From positions 186,001 through 250,000 of the forward strand of contig CAIRGJ010000008.1 of NCBI GenBank assembly GCA_903878085.1: DNA of 64,000 bases, written 5' to 3'. The notes under the pieces are model-generated. The model saw only the letters and a program-made list of their open reading frames with translations. It was not told where the DNA came from and did no database searches. The stretch's first letter is position 1, and every line of letters starts with the position of its first letter. The position numbers were made by a program, and so were the translations under genes. The DNA is from an uncultured Hyphomicrobiales bacterium. Lineage in GTDB: Bacteria > Pseudomonadota > Alphaproteobacteria > Rhizobiales > Xanthobacteraceae. Of this stretch, positions 55,016-64,000 are shown in pieces.

Positions 55016-55167
55016 TCGGGCTCCTAGGCGCGTTTCCAAGTTAATTTTGAGGGGTCGTGGCAGACCGTGCAAGCGCTGGTCTCGGCCCCTGTCCAAGTCG
55101 TGCAGCCAACATAGCAAACGCGGGTTAACGCTCCCGGCACCCACCGGTTCAACTGCAGGCCGCCTGC

Positions 55168-55196
55168 TTGACACCCAATCGTGGACGCCATATGTC
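55168..55196 (+). promoter_or_regulatory. groESL sigma-70 type promoter
   Basis: A perfect -35 box TTGACA (55168-55173), a 17-base spacer and a -10 like TATGTC (55191-55196). It lies 11 bases ahead of the CIRCE element and fits a vegetative promoter that HrcA can block. Confidence 0.8.
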
Positions 55197-55206
55197 CGTC
55201 CGGCAT

Positions 55207-55233
55207 TTGGCACTCTCGCGACCTGAGTGCTAA
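55207..55233 (+). promoter_or_regulatory. CIRCE operator, HrcA-binding site
   Basis: Inverted arms TTGGCACTC and GAGTGCTAA separated by 9 bases, one mismatch from the consensus TTAGCACTC-N9-GAGTGCTAA. It is just downstream of the promoter and 48 bases before groES, so HrcA repression of groESL is expected. Confidence 0.95.
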
Positions 55234-55281
55234 ACGCTTGCAAAACCAAGAGTTTCAGTTCCCGCCGACGAGGAAAAAGCA

Positions 55282-55578
55282 ATGGCCAAGACCAAGTTCC
55301 GTCCCCTGCACGACCGCCTGGTCGTCCGCCGCATCACCGCCCTGGAGAAGACCAAGGGTGGCATCATCATTCCCGACAGCGCCCAGGAAAAGCCGTCGGA
55401 AGGCGAAGTGATCGCCGTCGGCCCCGGCGGCCGCGACGAAGCCGGCAAGCTGATCCCGATCGACATCAAGGTCGGCGACCGCGTGCTGTTCGGCAAATGG
55501 TCGGGCACCGAGGTCAAGCTCGATGGTGAGGATCTCATCATCATGAAGGAATCCGACGTCATGGGCGTTATCGCCTAA
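55282..55578 (+). CDS. groS: co-chaperonin GroES
   Basis: The 98-residue GroES caps the GroEL ring. The opening [13 protein letters not shown], the mobile loop [22 protein letters not shown] (about residues 18-40) and [32 protein letters not shown] end are all present. It is 56 bases ahead of groEL and under the same promoter and CIRCE control. The downstream spacing includes a purine-rich site for groEL. Confidence 0.98.
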   Translation: MAKTKFRPLHDRLVVRRITALEKTKGGIIIPDSAQEKPSEGEVIAVGPGGRDEAGKLIPIDIKVGDRVLFGKWSGTEVKLDGEDLIIMKESDVMGVIA

Positions 55579-55627
55579 GGCTGGGCGTGATCGCCTGATC
55601 CGCACCAGCAAAAATCAACCGGAGTAG

Positions 55628-57283
<1,656 letters not shown>

Positions 57284-57317
57284 AAGCCCTCTACGCCTCT
57301 CGAAAGATTGAAGACGA

Positions 57318-57343
57318 AAAGGCCGCCGCAAGGCGGCCTTTTT
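57318..57343 (+). terminator. groESL rho-independent terminator
   Basis: A perfect stem of 10 bp (57318-57327 paired with 57332-57341) with a GCAA loop, followed by T residues to 57343. It lies 34 bases after the groEL stop. Confidence 0.92.
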
Positions 57344-57384
57344 GCGTGTTGGCAGGCGTGCCGCCCTGAGGCGGGATTTCGCGA

Positions 57385-57837
57385 TCAGTTGCTCGGCGCG
57401 CTGAACTTCAGGCGCTCAGCGCCATTCAGGACAAGCGTGCCACCCTCACGCTGCCAGGCGGTGACCTGGGCGAACTTTTCCAGCAACGTGGCGTCCGCCG
57501 CCATACGCGGCGGCGTGCACTGGCCGTTGCCCTGCATCTGCGGCAGCTCGTCCGGCAAAGCCGCGGTCTCGATTTTGATAGCGCCGTCGGAAAACTCGAC
57601 GCGGGCGGGCACGCTCTTGCACCACAGATCGATCACCGCATTGCCGCTGCGCTCGACCGTAATACTCGGCATGCGTTTGCCGGGCCGCATCGGCGCGATA
57701 TTGAGCAGCAGTTCCTGATCGAACGGGAACCCGTCGGCGGGCTGCGCCATGCCCTCGCCTTGCGCCATCAGGACGGCCAGCAAAGCGCCGCAGACAAAGA
57801 AACGCCGGCCTGAACCCAGGCAATTGAAACCCATCAT
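57385..57837 (-). CDS. exported META-domain-like protein
   Basis: A 150-residue protein with a signal peptide (RRFFVCGALLAVLMAQGEGMAQ) and a mature part resembling a META/HslJ domain. The pattern LPQMQGNGQCTPPRMAADATLLEKFAQVTAWQREGGTLVLNGAERLKF matches the cysteine-to-tryptophan core of that fold, though only weakly. HslJ-like proteins are linked to heat or motility stress; the position after groEL is suggestive but they lie on opposite strands. The first of two tandem ATG codons at 57837 has GGAG 6 bases upstream. Confidence 0.72.
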   Translation of the reverse strand: MMGFNCLGSGRRFFVCGALLAVLMAQGEGMAQPADGFPFDQELLLNIAPMRPGKRMPSITVERSGNAVIDLWCKSVPARVEFSDGAIKIETAALPDELPQMQGNGQCTPPRMAADATLLEKFAQVTAWQREGGTLVLNGAERLKFSAPSN

Positions 57838-57939
57838 GTTCTCCGGAAGTCCGTCGGTGCCCTCGGAGCTTGAAATGCAGGCTGGCAGCGGCGCCGTCAA
57901 GCCGTCCGGGAATAGTCCACAGCCGCTGTCATACCGATG

Positions 57940-59376
57940 TTACTCGGCGGCCTGCGCAACCACGTGTGGCGCGAGCAGATGGGCGATCGAATTGGCGTAA
58001 TAATCCAGCAGCGGAATTTCATCGGCGTTGACGAGATACAGCCCGTCAACTTCCTCGACCAAGTGACGCAGCCGCAGCATCCGCAGCCCGACCTCGATGG
58101 CGTAGTCCTGATCGCCGCGCGGAATGTGCACATGCGCGCCGCTGGCGGCGAGCCGCTGCGCCAACGCCAGCACGCGCGCCTTCAACTCCAGCATCGACAG
58201 CGGCGCACCCGCCTCGCGCAACGCCGTCGCCACCAGCTACACCGGCAGCGCCGGCACCACGGCGCCGACGCGTTGCATCAGCACGCCGGCCAGCCGCTCG
58301 ACTTCGGCAAAGCGCGTTGCCTGGTCGAGCACCCGAAAATCGATGCCGCGCTCCTTGACGTATTGCCGCAGCGACAACGGCGCGCCGAAACTGACGCAGG
58401 CATAGCCGAAGCGATACCAGCGGCCGCGCAGCCGCAGCGCGATATGGGCGAAGAAGGCCTTGAGAAAGGCGATAAAATTGAAACGGTGCCGCGCCTGCCC
58501 GCCCTGCTTCTTCGCCAGCGAGCCGAGCTGCAGACGGTCTTCCAGCGCGCGGTCGTAATTGATGCCGACCGGCACGAAGACGGCGTCGCGCGCGGCCATA
58601 GCGTCGAAGCCCGCCACCATATAGCCGATCAGGCCGAATTTCGGCGGCTGTAACTTGCCGTCACGGGTCAGGCCGCCTTCCGGAAACACCGCCTGCGCCA
58701 GCCCGCCGGCCACCGCCATGTGCACATAGCGCGCCAACACGCGGCGATAGAGCGGGTAGCCCGAGTCGCGGCGCACGAAATAAGCACCCATCGAGCGGAT
58801 CAAGCTTTGCAGCAACCAGACCCGCGCCCACTCGCCAACCGCATAGCTCAAGGCCGAACTGGCCGACACCATGTAGGTGACCAGCACGTAATCCATGTTG
58901 GAGCGGTGATTGATGACAAAAATCACCGAACTATCGGGATCGACGGTCTTGAGCGCCTCCTCGTCCATGTAACCGAGCCGCACGCGGTACAGCGCCGTCG
59001 AGATGAAGCGCGCGATCCGCGCGCCAATGCCGAAATAGGCGTAGGCCGAAAACGACGGCACGATCTCGTGGGCATATTCGCGCGCCAGCGCCTGCGCCGC
59101 GGCACGCGTAATATTGTTGGCGGCGGCATAGGCCTCGATCTCACCGAGCACCTCGGGATCGAACACCAGCTGATCGATCAGCGATTGCCGCTTCGCCAGC
59201 TTGAAGGGCTGGATGCGCAATTTGAGCCGGGTGTTGAGTTCGTCGATCGCCTTGTTCAGCCGCCGCCGCATAACCCAGCGCGCGCTCGGCAACAACAAAT
59301 GATCGAGCGCGGCCATCACCGACAGCATGCCGACAATCACGACCAGCCAGAGCGGCAACGTTACCGTGGATGACAC
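57940..59376 (-). pseudogene. glycerol-3-phosphate acyltransferase, interrupted by an in-frame amber codon
   Basis: The reading frame encodes a membrane acyltransferase of the PlsB/DHAPAT-like group. It has an N-terminal helix, HX4D in INHRSNMDYVL, and the phosphate-binding FPEGGLTRDGK. One in-frame TAG at 58237-58239 divides it into 379 residues ending VVPALPV and a 98-codon tail that begins LVATALREAGAPLSMLE and runs to 57940. Both parts are in the same frame and read as one protein of about 478 residues. The acyltransferase motifs lie before the stop, so the short form might still work. A TCG-to-TAG change or sequencing error are the simplest causes. Confidence 0.85.
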
Positions 59377-59401
59377 AAGCGCCCCCGAACTCTTTTAATT
59401 G

Positions 59402-59450
59402 GCGCATGATCTTATCCGAAAACCGGTGCCCACTTTTCGGGATCATGCGC
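59402..59450. repeat. rhizobial-type intergenic palindrome
   Basis: A 49-base unit with perfect 10-bp arms (GCGCATGATC and GATCATGCGC) and the interior TCCGAAAACCGG...CACTTTTCGG. I recognise this as a widely dispersed intergenic repeat in Rhizobiales. It lies between the divergent acyltransferase and dienelactone hydrolase genes. Confidence 0.8.
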
Positions 59451-59567
59451 ACGAGCCTATCAACCGGGTGGCGGATTGTCGCGGACCGTTCATGTTGCAC
59501 TGCAAGCGCGATGGAATACAGCCGCTGCCAGTGTGTTATCATCGATAGTCATTCCGGGAGGACGTCT

Positions 59568-60449
59568 ATGACCCAAAAAGTCGATCAAAAGATCATCGAT
59601 CTCTACGACACCTTCACCCACGGCGGCATGAACCGCCGCCAATTCCTCGATCGCCTCAGCGAGATCGCCGGCTCCAGCGCCGCCGCGGTGGCGCTGCTGC
59701 CGCTGCTGCAGAACGATTACGCGCGCGCGGCCATCGTGCCGGCGGACGACGCCCGGCTCGCGATCGACACCGTTTCGTACGACGCGCAGGGCACCAAAGT
59801 GAGCGGCTATCTGGCGCGGCTCAAGGCCAAGGGAAAACGTCCGGCGGTCATCGTCATCCACGAAAACCGCGGGCTCAACCCGCATATTCAGGATGTGGCG
59901 CGGCGCATCGCGCTCGAAGGTTTTCTCGCAATTACGCCCGATCTGCTTTCCGTTGCCGGCGGCACGCCCGCCGACGAAGACCAAGCCCGCGATCTCCATG
60001 CCAAGACCGACAAGGACGCGATGCTCAACGCGGCGCTGGCGGCGATTCCCTTCATCAAGAACCATGCGGAGTCGACCGGAAAGGTCGGTGCCGTTGGATT
60101 CTGTTACGGCGGCGGCGTGGTCAATTCCTTGGCCACGACAAGCGCGGATTTGGCCGCCGGCGTCGCCTATTACGGCGCGCAGCCGCCGGCCGACAAGGTG
60201 GCGTCGATCAAGGCGCCGCTGCTGCTGCAATATGGCGGGCTCGACCAGCGCATCAATGCCGGCATCCCGGCTTACGAGGCGGCGCTGAAGGCCGCGGGCA
60301 AACGCTTTGACATCTACGTCTACCCGAACGTCAATCACGCCTTCAACAACGACACCGGCGACCGCTACGACAAGGCCGCGGCCGACCTGGCCTGGAGCCG
60401 CACCATCGCGTTCTTCAAGGAGAATCTCGGCGCGCCGCCGCGCGCCTGA
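59568..60449 (+). CDS. dienelactone hydrolase-family protein with a Tat-like N terminus
   Basis: A 293-residue alpha/beta-hydrolase of the dienelactone hydrolase family. A 20-residue leader precedes a twin-arginine-like MNRRQFLDRLSEIAGSSAAAVALLPLL, suggesting export through Tat. The catalytic Cys is in VGFCYGGG, the Asp in YGGLDQR and the His in NVNHAFNND, the usual C-D-H triad. The ATG at 59568 has GGGAGGA 6 bases upstream, so the leader is translated. The family cleaves lactones, but the native substrate is unknown. A palindromic repeat lies upstream. Confidence 0.87.
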   Translation: MTQKVDQKIIDLYDTFTHGGMNRRQFLDRLSEIAGSSAAAVALLPLLQNDYARAAIVPADDARLAIDTVSYDAQGTKVSGYLARLKAKGKRPAVIVIHENRGLNPHIQDVARRIALEGFLAITPDLLSVAGGTPADEDQARDLHAKTDKDAMLNAALAAIPFIKNHAESTGKVGAVGFCYGGGVVNSLATTSADLAAGVAYYGAQPPADKVASIKAPLLLQYGGLDQRINAGIPAYEAALKAAGKRFDIYVYPNVNHAFNNDTGDRYDKAAADLAWSRTIAFFKENLGAPPRA

Positions 60450-60452
60450 GCG

Positions 60453-61784
60453 CTAGTTGCGGACGGCCTCGACCAGCCAGGCGGCGTGGCGCAGCAGCCG
60501 CGCGTCGTCGTTGCCGGCGCCGACAAGCTGCACGCCAATCGGCATGCCGTCGTACTCAAGCAACGGCAGCGACAGCGACGGCAGGCCGGTCAGCGACCAC
60601 AGGCTGTTGAACACCGGATTGCCGGTGCTTTCGAGCCCCTTCGGCGCGATACCCGGGGCCGCCGGCGTGATGAGCGCGGAAAACTGCATCTGGAACAGCT
60701 CGTCGAGCGATGTGCGCAGCGTGCGCGCCAGCGATTGCGCCGCGAGATAATCGGCGGCGGTGGATTGGCGGCCCTGCTCCATCAATTTGCGGAACACGTC
60801 GCTGACGGCGCTGGCGCCTCGGTCGGCATAGACGCCGAGGTTATGCGCCATGTCGGCGGCCATGATGATGCGCAGCGCGTGCCACGCGTCGGCGAAGGAG
60901 TCCGGCAGATCGAAGGTGACGCAATCGTCGCCGAGCGACGCCGCCAGCGCCTCGAAGGCGTCGCGGGTATAGGCCTCCGCCTTATCCCAGACCGGCGTGC
61001 GCACGAAGGCAAAGCGCGGTGGCAGCGGAAACTGCTCCGAACCGATCCGGCGGAAATCGCGCGCGCCCAGCGGACGGCTGTCGGAATCCTCCGGATCGTA
61101 ACCGGCGATGACGTCGAGGATCAGCGCCAGATCCTCGATCGAGCGGGCGTAGGGCCCGACGTGGTCGAGATTATGCGACAGCGGCAGCACGCCGGTGCGC
61201 GGCACCAGGCCATGCGTCGGCTTCGCCGCGAACACGCCGCAGAACGACGCCGGCCGGATGATCGAGCCGTTGGTCTGGGTGCCGATCGCCAGCGGCACCA
61301 TGCCGGCCGCGACCGCCGCCGCCGAGCCGGACGACGAGCCGCCCGGCGTGTGCTCGCGGTTATGCGGATTGCGGGTCTTGCCGGGGTGGAAATAGGCGAA
61401 CTCGGTGGTCACCGTCTTGCCGATGATCACGGCGCCGGCGGCGCGCAGGCGCGTCACCACCGTGGCGTCGGCGCTTGGACGGCGGCCCGTGAGAAAAGCC
61501 GAGCCGCATTCGGTCGGATAATCCGCGGTGTCGATGATGTCCTTGATCGCGACCGGCACGCCATGCAGCGGGCCGATCGGCTTGCCGCTCTGGCGCCATT
61601 CGTCGCAGGCGCGCGCCTGACGCAGCGCATGCTCAGGATCAAGATGGGCGAAGGCCCCGATGCCGTCCTCGACCGCGGCGATCCGCTCCAGGCAGGCGCG
61701 CGTGTAATCCTCGGCCGAGATCGCGCCCTGCGCGATGCCGGACGCCGCTTCGGTCGCGGTCAGAACGGTTAGACTGGATTGCAA
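60453..61784 (-). CDS. amidase-signature family amidase
   Basis: A 443-residue amidase with the Ser-cisSer-Lys triad. The lysine is in HGVPVAIKDIIDT (about residue 80) and the glycine/serine block TPGGSSSGSAAAVAAGMVPLAIGTQTNGSIIRPA follows (about 147-180). Family members hydrolyse amides such as indoleacetamide, allophanate or short carboxamides. Its position before the liv genes on the same strand suggests use of nitrogenous compounds, but the substrate cannot be named. Its stop lies 3 bases beyond the dienelactone hydrolase stop on the opposite strand. Confidence 0.9.
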   Translation of the reverse strand: MQSSLTVLTATEAASGIAQGAISAEDYTRACLERIAAVEDGIGAFAHLDPEHALRQARACDEWRQSGKPIGPLHGVPVAIKDIIDTADYPTECGSAFLTGRRPSADATVVTRLRAAGAVIIGKTVTTEFAYFHPGKTRNPHNREHTPGGSSSGSAAAVAAGMVPLAIGTQTNGSIIRPASFCGVFAAKPTHGLVPRTGVLPLSHNLDHVGPYARSIEDLALILDVIAGYDPEDSDSRPLGARDFRRIGSEQFPLPPRFAFVRTPVWDKAEAYTRDAFEALAASLGDDCVTFDLPDSFADAWHALRIIMAADMAHNLGVYADRGASAVSDVFRKLMEQGRQSTAADYLAAQSLARTLRTSLDELFQMQFSALITPAAPGIAPKGLESTGNPVFNSLWSLTGLPSLSLPLLEYDGMPIGVQLVGAGNDDARLLRHAAWLVEAVRN

Positions 61785-61814
61785 TTCGACACCGGCCGCC
61801 GACGCGAAAAGTCG

Positions 61815-62552
61815 TTAAACTTTGGCGTCACGCGGCTCCCATTCCTCGGCACTGGCGCCGGCAAGCGCGCGGACCCGCTGCTCATCCTTGGCGAATTCCG
61901 CCGCCGGGCCGGAGAATACCACGCGCCCGTCATCCAGCACATAGGCGCGGTCGGCGATTTCCACCGCGGCGCGGACGTTCTGCTCGACCAGGAGGACGGA
62001 AATTCCTTCCTTGCGCGCGGCGACGACGACCTTGAACACTTCCTGCACGATCAGCGGCGCCAAACCCTGCGACGGCTCGTCGAGCAACAGCAGTTTCGGA
62101 TTGAGCAGCAGCGCACGCGCGATCGACAGCATCTCCTGTTCGCCGCCCGAAAGCTGCCGGCCCTTGTTCGATTTGCGCTGGGCCAGACGCGGAAACAATT
62201 CGTAGATACGCGCAATCGTCCACGGCCCCGGCCGCTCAAGCGGCACCTTGAGATTTTCTTCAACCGAGAGGTTGGCAAAAATGCGCCGGCCTTCCGGCAC
62301 ATAGCCCACACCCAATGCAGCGATGCGATAAGACTGCCAGTCTGTGGTGGCGCGGCCAAAAATCCGCACCGCGCCCTCGCGCGCATGGGTCAAGCCCATC
62401 AAGCTTCGCAACGTGGTGGTCTTGCCGGCACCGTTGCGGCCGAGCAGCGTGACGATCTCGCCTTCGCGGACTTCCAGGCCGACGCCTTGAAGGATGTGGC
62501 TCTTGCCATAATAAGTGTGGAGGCCTTCGGCCTCAATCGCGAGCCCGCTCAT
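61815..62552 (-). CDS. livF: branched-chain amino acid ABC transporter ATP-binding protein LivF
   Basis: A 245-residue ABC ATPase of the LivF type: Walker A GRNGAGKTT (about residues 37-45), signature LSGGEQEMLSIARALL and Walker B LLLLDEPSQGLAPLI, with the family end VVFSGPAAEFAKDEQRVRALAGASA. It belongs to the branched-chain amino acid family, which also moves urea, amides and other small molecules. It overlaps livG by four bases. The amidase gene follows on the same strand, 30 bases away. Confidence 0.93.
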   Translation of the reverse strand: MSGLAIEAEGLHTYYGKSHILQGVGLEVREGEIVTLLGRNGAGKTTTLRSLMGLTHAREGAVRIFGRATTDWQSYRIAALGVGYVPEGRRIFANLSVEENLKVPLERPGPWTIARIYELFPRLAQRKSNKGRQLSGGEQEMLSIARALLLNPKLLLLDEPSQGLAPLIVQEVFKVVVAARKEGISVLLVEQNVRAAVEIADRAYVLDDGRVVFSGPAAEFAKDEQRVRALAGASAEEWEPRDAKV

Positions 62553-63301
62553 GCCGCCGCCTTTCCCAGATAGGCGGCCTGCACCGCCTCGTTAGCGGCG
62601 ATTTCCTTCGGCGTACCTTCGGCCAACATCTTGCCTTCCGCTAGCACCATGATGCGGTCGGCGAGATGGAACACCACGCGCATATCGTGCTCGATCAGCA
62701 CGATGGTCAAATTCTGGTCCTTGTGCAGCCTGCGGATGAGCTGGGTAATGTCGTAGGTCTCCTGATCGCCCATGCCCGCGGTCGGCTCGTCAAGCAGCAG
62801 CAGCCGCGGCTTGAGGGCGAGCGCCATCATGATCTCGGTGGCGCGCTGGTCGCCATGCGAGAGCTCGCCGACCAGCCGGTCGGCCTTTTCCGTCAGACCA
62901 CTCATCTGCAGCAAATGGGCGACGCTCGCGCGAATCTCGCCGTCGGTGTCCTTCGACAGCCACGGGCTCAGCCGGTAGCCGGCGGCGACCTCGACCGGAA
63001 TACGCAAATTCTCGCGCACCGTCAGTTCGGGAAAAATCTCGGTGATCTGAAACGTGCGCGCCATGCCGATCGTGACGCGTTCATGCGCCGGGAGCGCCGT
63101 CACGTCCTTTTCATCGAACACGACGCTGCCGCCGGTCGGCCGAAGAAAGCCGCTGATCATGTTGAAGAACGTCGTCTTGCCGGCGCCGTTCGGTCCGATG
63201 ATGGCGCGCAGCTCGCCCGGCTTCACGGCGAGCGATACGTCGCTCACGGCAACAAGCTTGCCGAAGGTCTTGCTGATGTTCCGCACTTCCAGGAGATTCA
63301 T
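62549..63301 (-). CDS. livG: branched-chain amino acid ABC transporter ATP-binding protein LivG
   Basis: A 250-residue ABC ATPase of the LivG type with Walker A GPNGAGKTT, signature LSHGDQRATEIMMAL and Walker B LLLLDEPTAGMGDQE. The VLIEHDMRVVFHLADRIMVLAEGKMLAEGTPKEI ending is typical of the larger Liv ATPase. Its ATG overlaps the livM stop by four bases, and it overlaps livF in the same way, so the three form one operon. Confidence 0.93.
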   Translation of the reverse strand: MNLLEVRNISKTFGKLVAVSDVSLAVKPGELRAIIGPNGAGKTTFFNMISGFLRPTGGSVVFDEKDVTALPAHERVTIGMARTFQITEIFPELTVRENLRIPVEVAAGYRLSPWLSKDTDGEIRASVAHLLQMSGLTEKADRLVGELSHGDQRATEIMMALALKPRLLLLDEPTAGMGDQETYDITQLIRRLHKDQNLTIVLIEHDMRVVFHLADRIMVLAEGKMLAEGTPKEIAANEAVQAAYLGKAAA

Positions 63302-64000
63302 GCTTCGCTCTTCTGCCGGATGACGCCGAGCAGGCCGCGCGGAAAGAACAGCACCACGGCCACAAACAGAATTCCGACAAACGACATCCAGTTGACGGTG
63401 ACGCTGGAAAGATAATCCTGCAGAACGACGAATACCGCGGCGCCCAGGAGCGGCCCCCAGAAACTGCGCATCCCGCCCATCACGGCCATCATCACGAAGT
63501 CGCCGGACTGGGTGAAATGCAGCCCTTTCGGATCGGCAAAATTATTGAGCAGCGCATAGAGCGCTCCGGCAAAGCCCATGAAAAAGCACGACAGCGTGAA
63601 CGCGATCCAGATATGCCGCTCGACCGGAATGCCGAGGAAGCGGGCCCGGCGTTCGTTTTCACGAATGGCGAGCATGGTGCGGCCGAAGGGCGAACGCAGA
63701 ATGAAACCCATAACCGCTGCCATGATGGCAAAGCAGAACAACACAAAATAATAGAAATTATCGGTGTTCGACAGAATATCGATCGAGAACAATCCGAAAT
63801 CGAGCGGCTGACGCGAGAAGCCGCGCAGCCCATCGTCGCCCCCGGTCAACGAGCTCCATTGAAATGCGATGTAATAGAACACCTGCCCGAAAGCGATAGT
63901 GACCATGGCGAAATAAACGCCGCGCCGGCGCACGATCAGCGTTCCCAGCAGCGCGCCGGCGAGACCGCCCAACAGCATGCCCAGCAACAGCGCAAGGGAC
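63298..64000 (-). CDS. livM: branched-chain amino acid ABC transporter permease LivM (partial)
   Basis: The 3' part of a LivM-type permease; the gene runs off the right edge of the window. At least 233 residues are visible, with about six hydrophobic segments and the family signature ENERRARFLGIPVERHIWIAFTLSCFFMGFAGALYALLNNF. GGMRSFWGPLLGAAVFVVLQDYLS follows. The first segment LGGLAGALLGTLIVRRRGVYFAMVTIAFGQVFYY is internal, so the true start is beyond the window. Transport of branched-chain amino acids or related solutes is inferred from the family. Confidence 0.9.
   Translation of the reverse strand, partial: SLALLLGMLLGGLAGALLGTLIVRRRGVYFAMVTIAFGQVFYYIAFQWSSLTGGDDGLRGFSRQPLDFGLFSIDILSNTDNFYYFVLFCFAIMAAVMGFILRSPFGRTMLAIRENERRARFLGIPVERHIWIAFTLSCFFMGFAGALYALLNNFADPKGLHFTQSGDFVMMAVMGGMRSFWGPLLGAAVFVVLQDYLSSVTVNWMSFVGILFVAVVLFFPRGLLGVIRQKSEA

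Overview
The window is chromosomal DNA of an alphaproteobacterium of the order Hyphomicrobiales (Rhizobiales), most like the Bradyrhizobium / Rhodopseudomonas / Pseudolabrys group. The evidence is high GC with dense GTG and ATGA gene overlaps, the waaA-lpxK-DUF2093 order, a HisZ-HisG pair, CIRCE-controlled groESL, rhizobial-type intergenic palindromes, and a fluoroacetate-dehalogenase homologue whose catalytic residue numbers coincide with those I recall for the Rhodopseudomonas palustris enzyme. It is mostly core genome. I saw no rRNA, tRNA, CRISPR array, prophage or conventional IS transposase.

Layout. 1-2.6 kb: lipid A/Kdo genes (end of an upstream gene, waaA, lpxK, DUF2093). 2.6-6.4 kb: xseA, a zinc-ribbon protein, purD and a small exported protein. 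6.5-9.2 kb: haloacetate dehalogenase-like hydrolase, cupin protein, phosphotransferase. 9.3-14.1 kb: RNA and DNA maintenance (tadA, rluB-like, rsmD, mutL, arfB). 14.1-20.1 kb: pgi, a catalytic/non-catalytic M16 peptidase pair, an exported protein, lspA, and a small GIY-YIG nuclease gene inside a perfect terminal inverted repeat. 20.1-24.3 kb: ileS and ribF. 24.4-28.8 kb: cheY, a HAD hydrolase, a degenerate EAL protein, a GT39 transferase. 28.8-35.6 kb: dihaem cytochrome c, SleB-type hydrolase, an adaptor-permease-ATPase exporter, an omega-aminotransferase. 35.8-37.6 kb: tandem Crp/Fnr regulators, the second frameshifted. 37.6-44 kb: hisS, a frameshifted transglutaminase, two small genes, hisZ-hisG. 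44-54.2 kb: two MFS transporters, an orphan Bug-type binding protein, a threonine-synthase-like enzyme, a polyprenyl-glycan module (GtrA, GT2, YdjC-type deacetylase), DUF2076, an L,D-transpeptidase and a CheZ-like phosphatase. 54.2-60.5 kb: lipoprotein, groES-groEL, META-domain protein, a glycerol-3-phosphate acyltransferase split by an in-frame amber codon, dienelactone hydrolase. 60.4-64 kb: amidase and a branched-chain amino acid ABC operon (livF, livG, partial livM).

The most unusual structure is at 19722-20120. A single-domain GIY-YIG endonuclease gene of about 48% GC sits between perfect 29-bp inverted repeats. The same terminus occurs at one end of gene-less intergenic repeats at 11707-11804, 23154-23282 and 43986-44082. 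This looks like a minimal mobile element in which a GIY-YIG nuclease may mobilise a dispersed palindromic family, by analogy with REP/RAYT systems. Other points worth attention are about 45% GC tracts inside ileS and hisS, a duplicated remnant of the GT39 3' end, three broken reading frames in about 23 kb, and twin 28-bp perfect palindromes upstream of an MFS gene.
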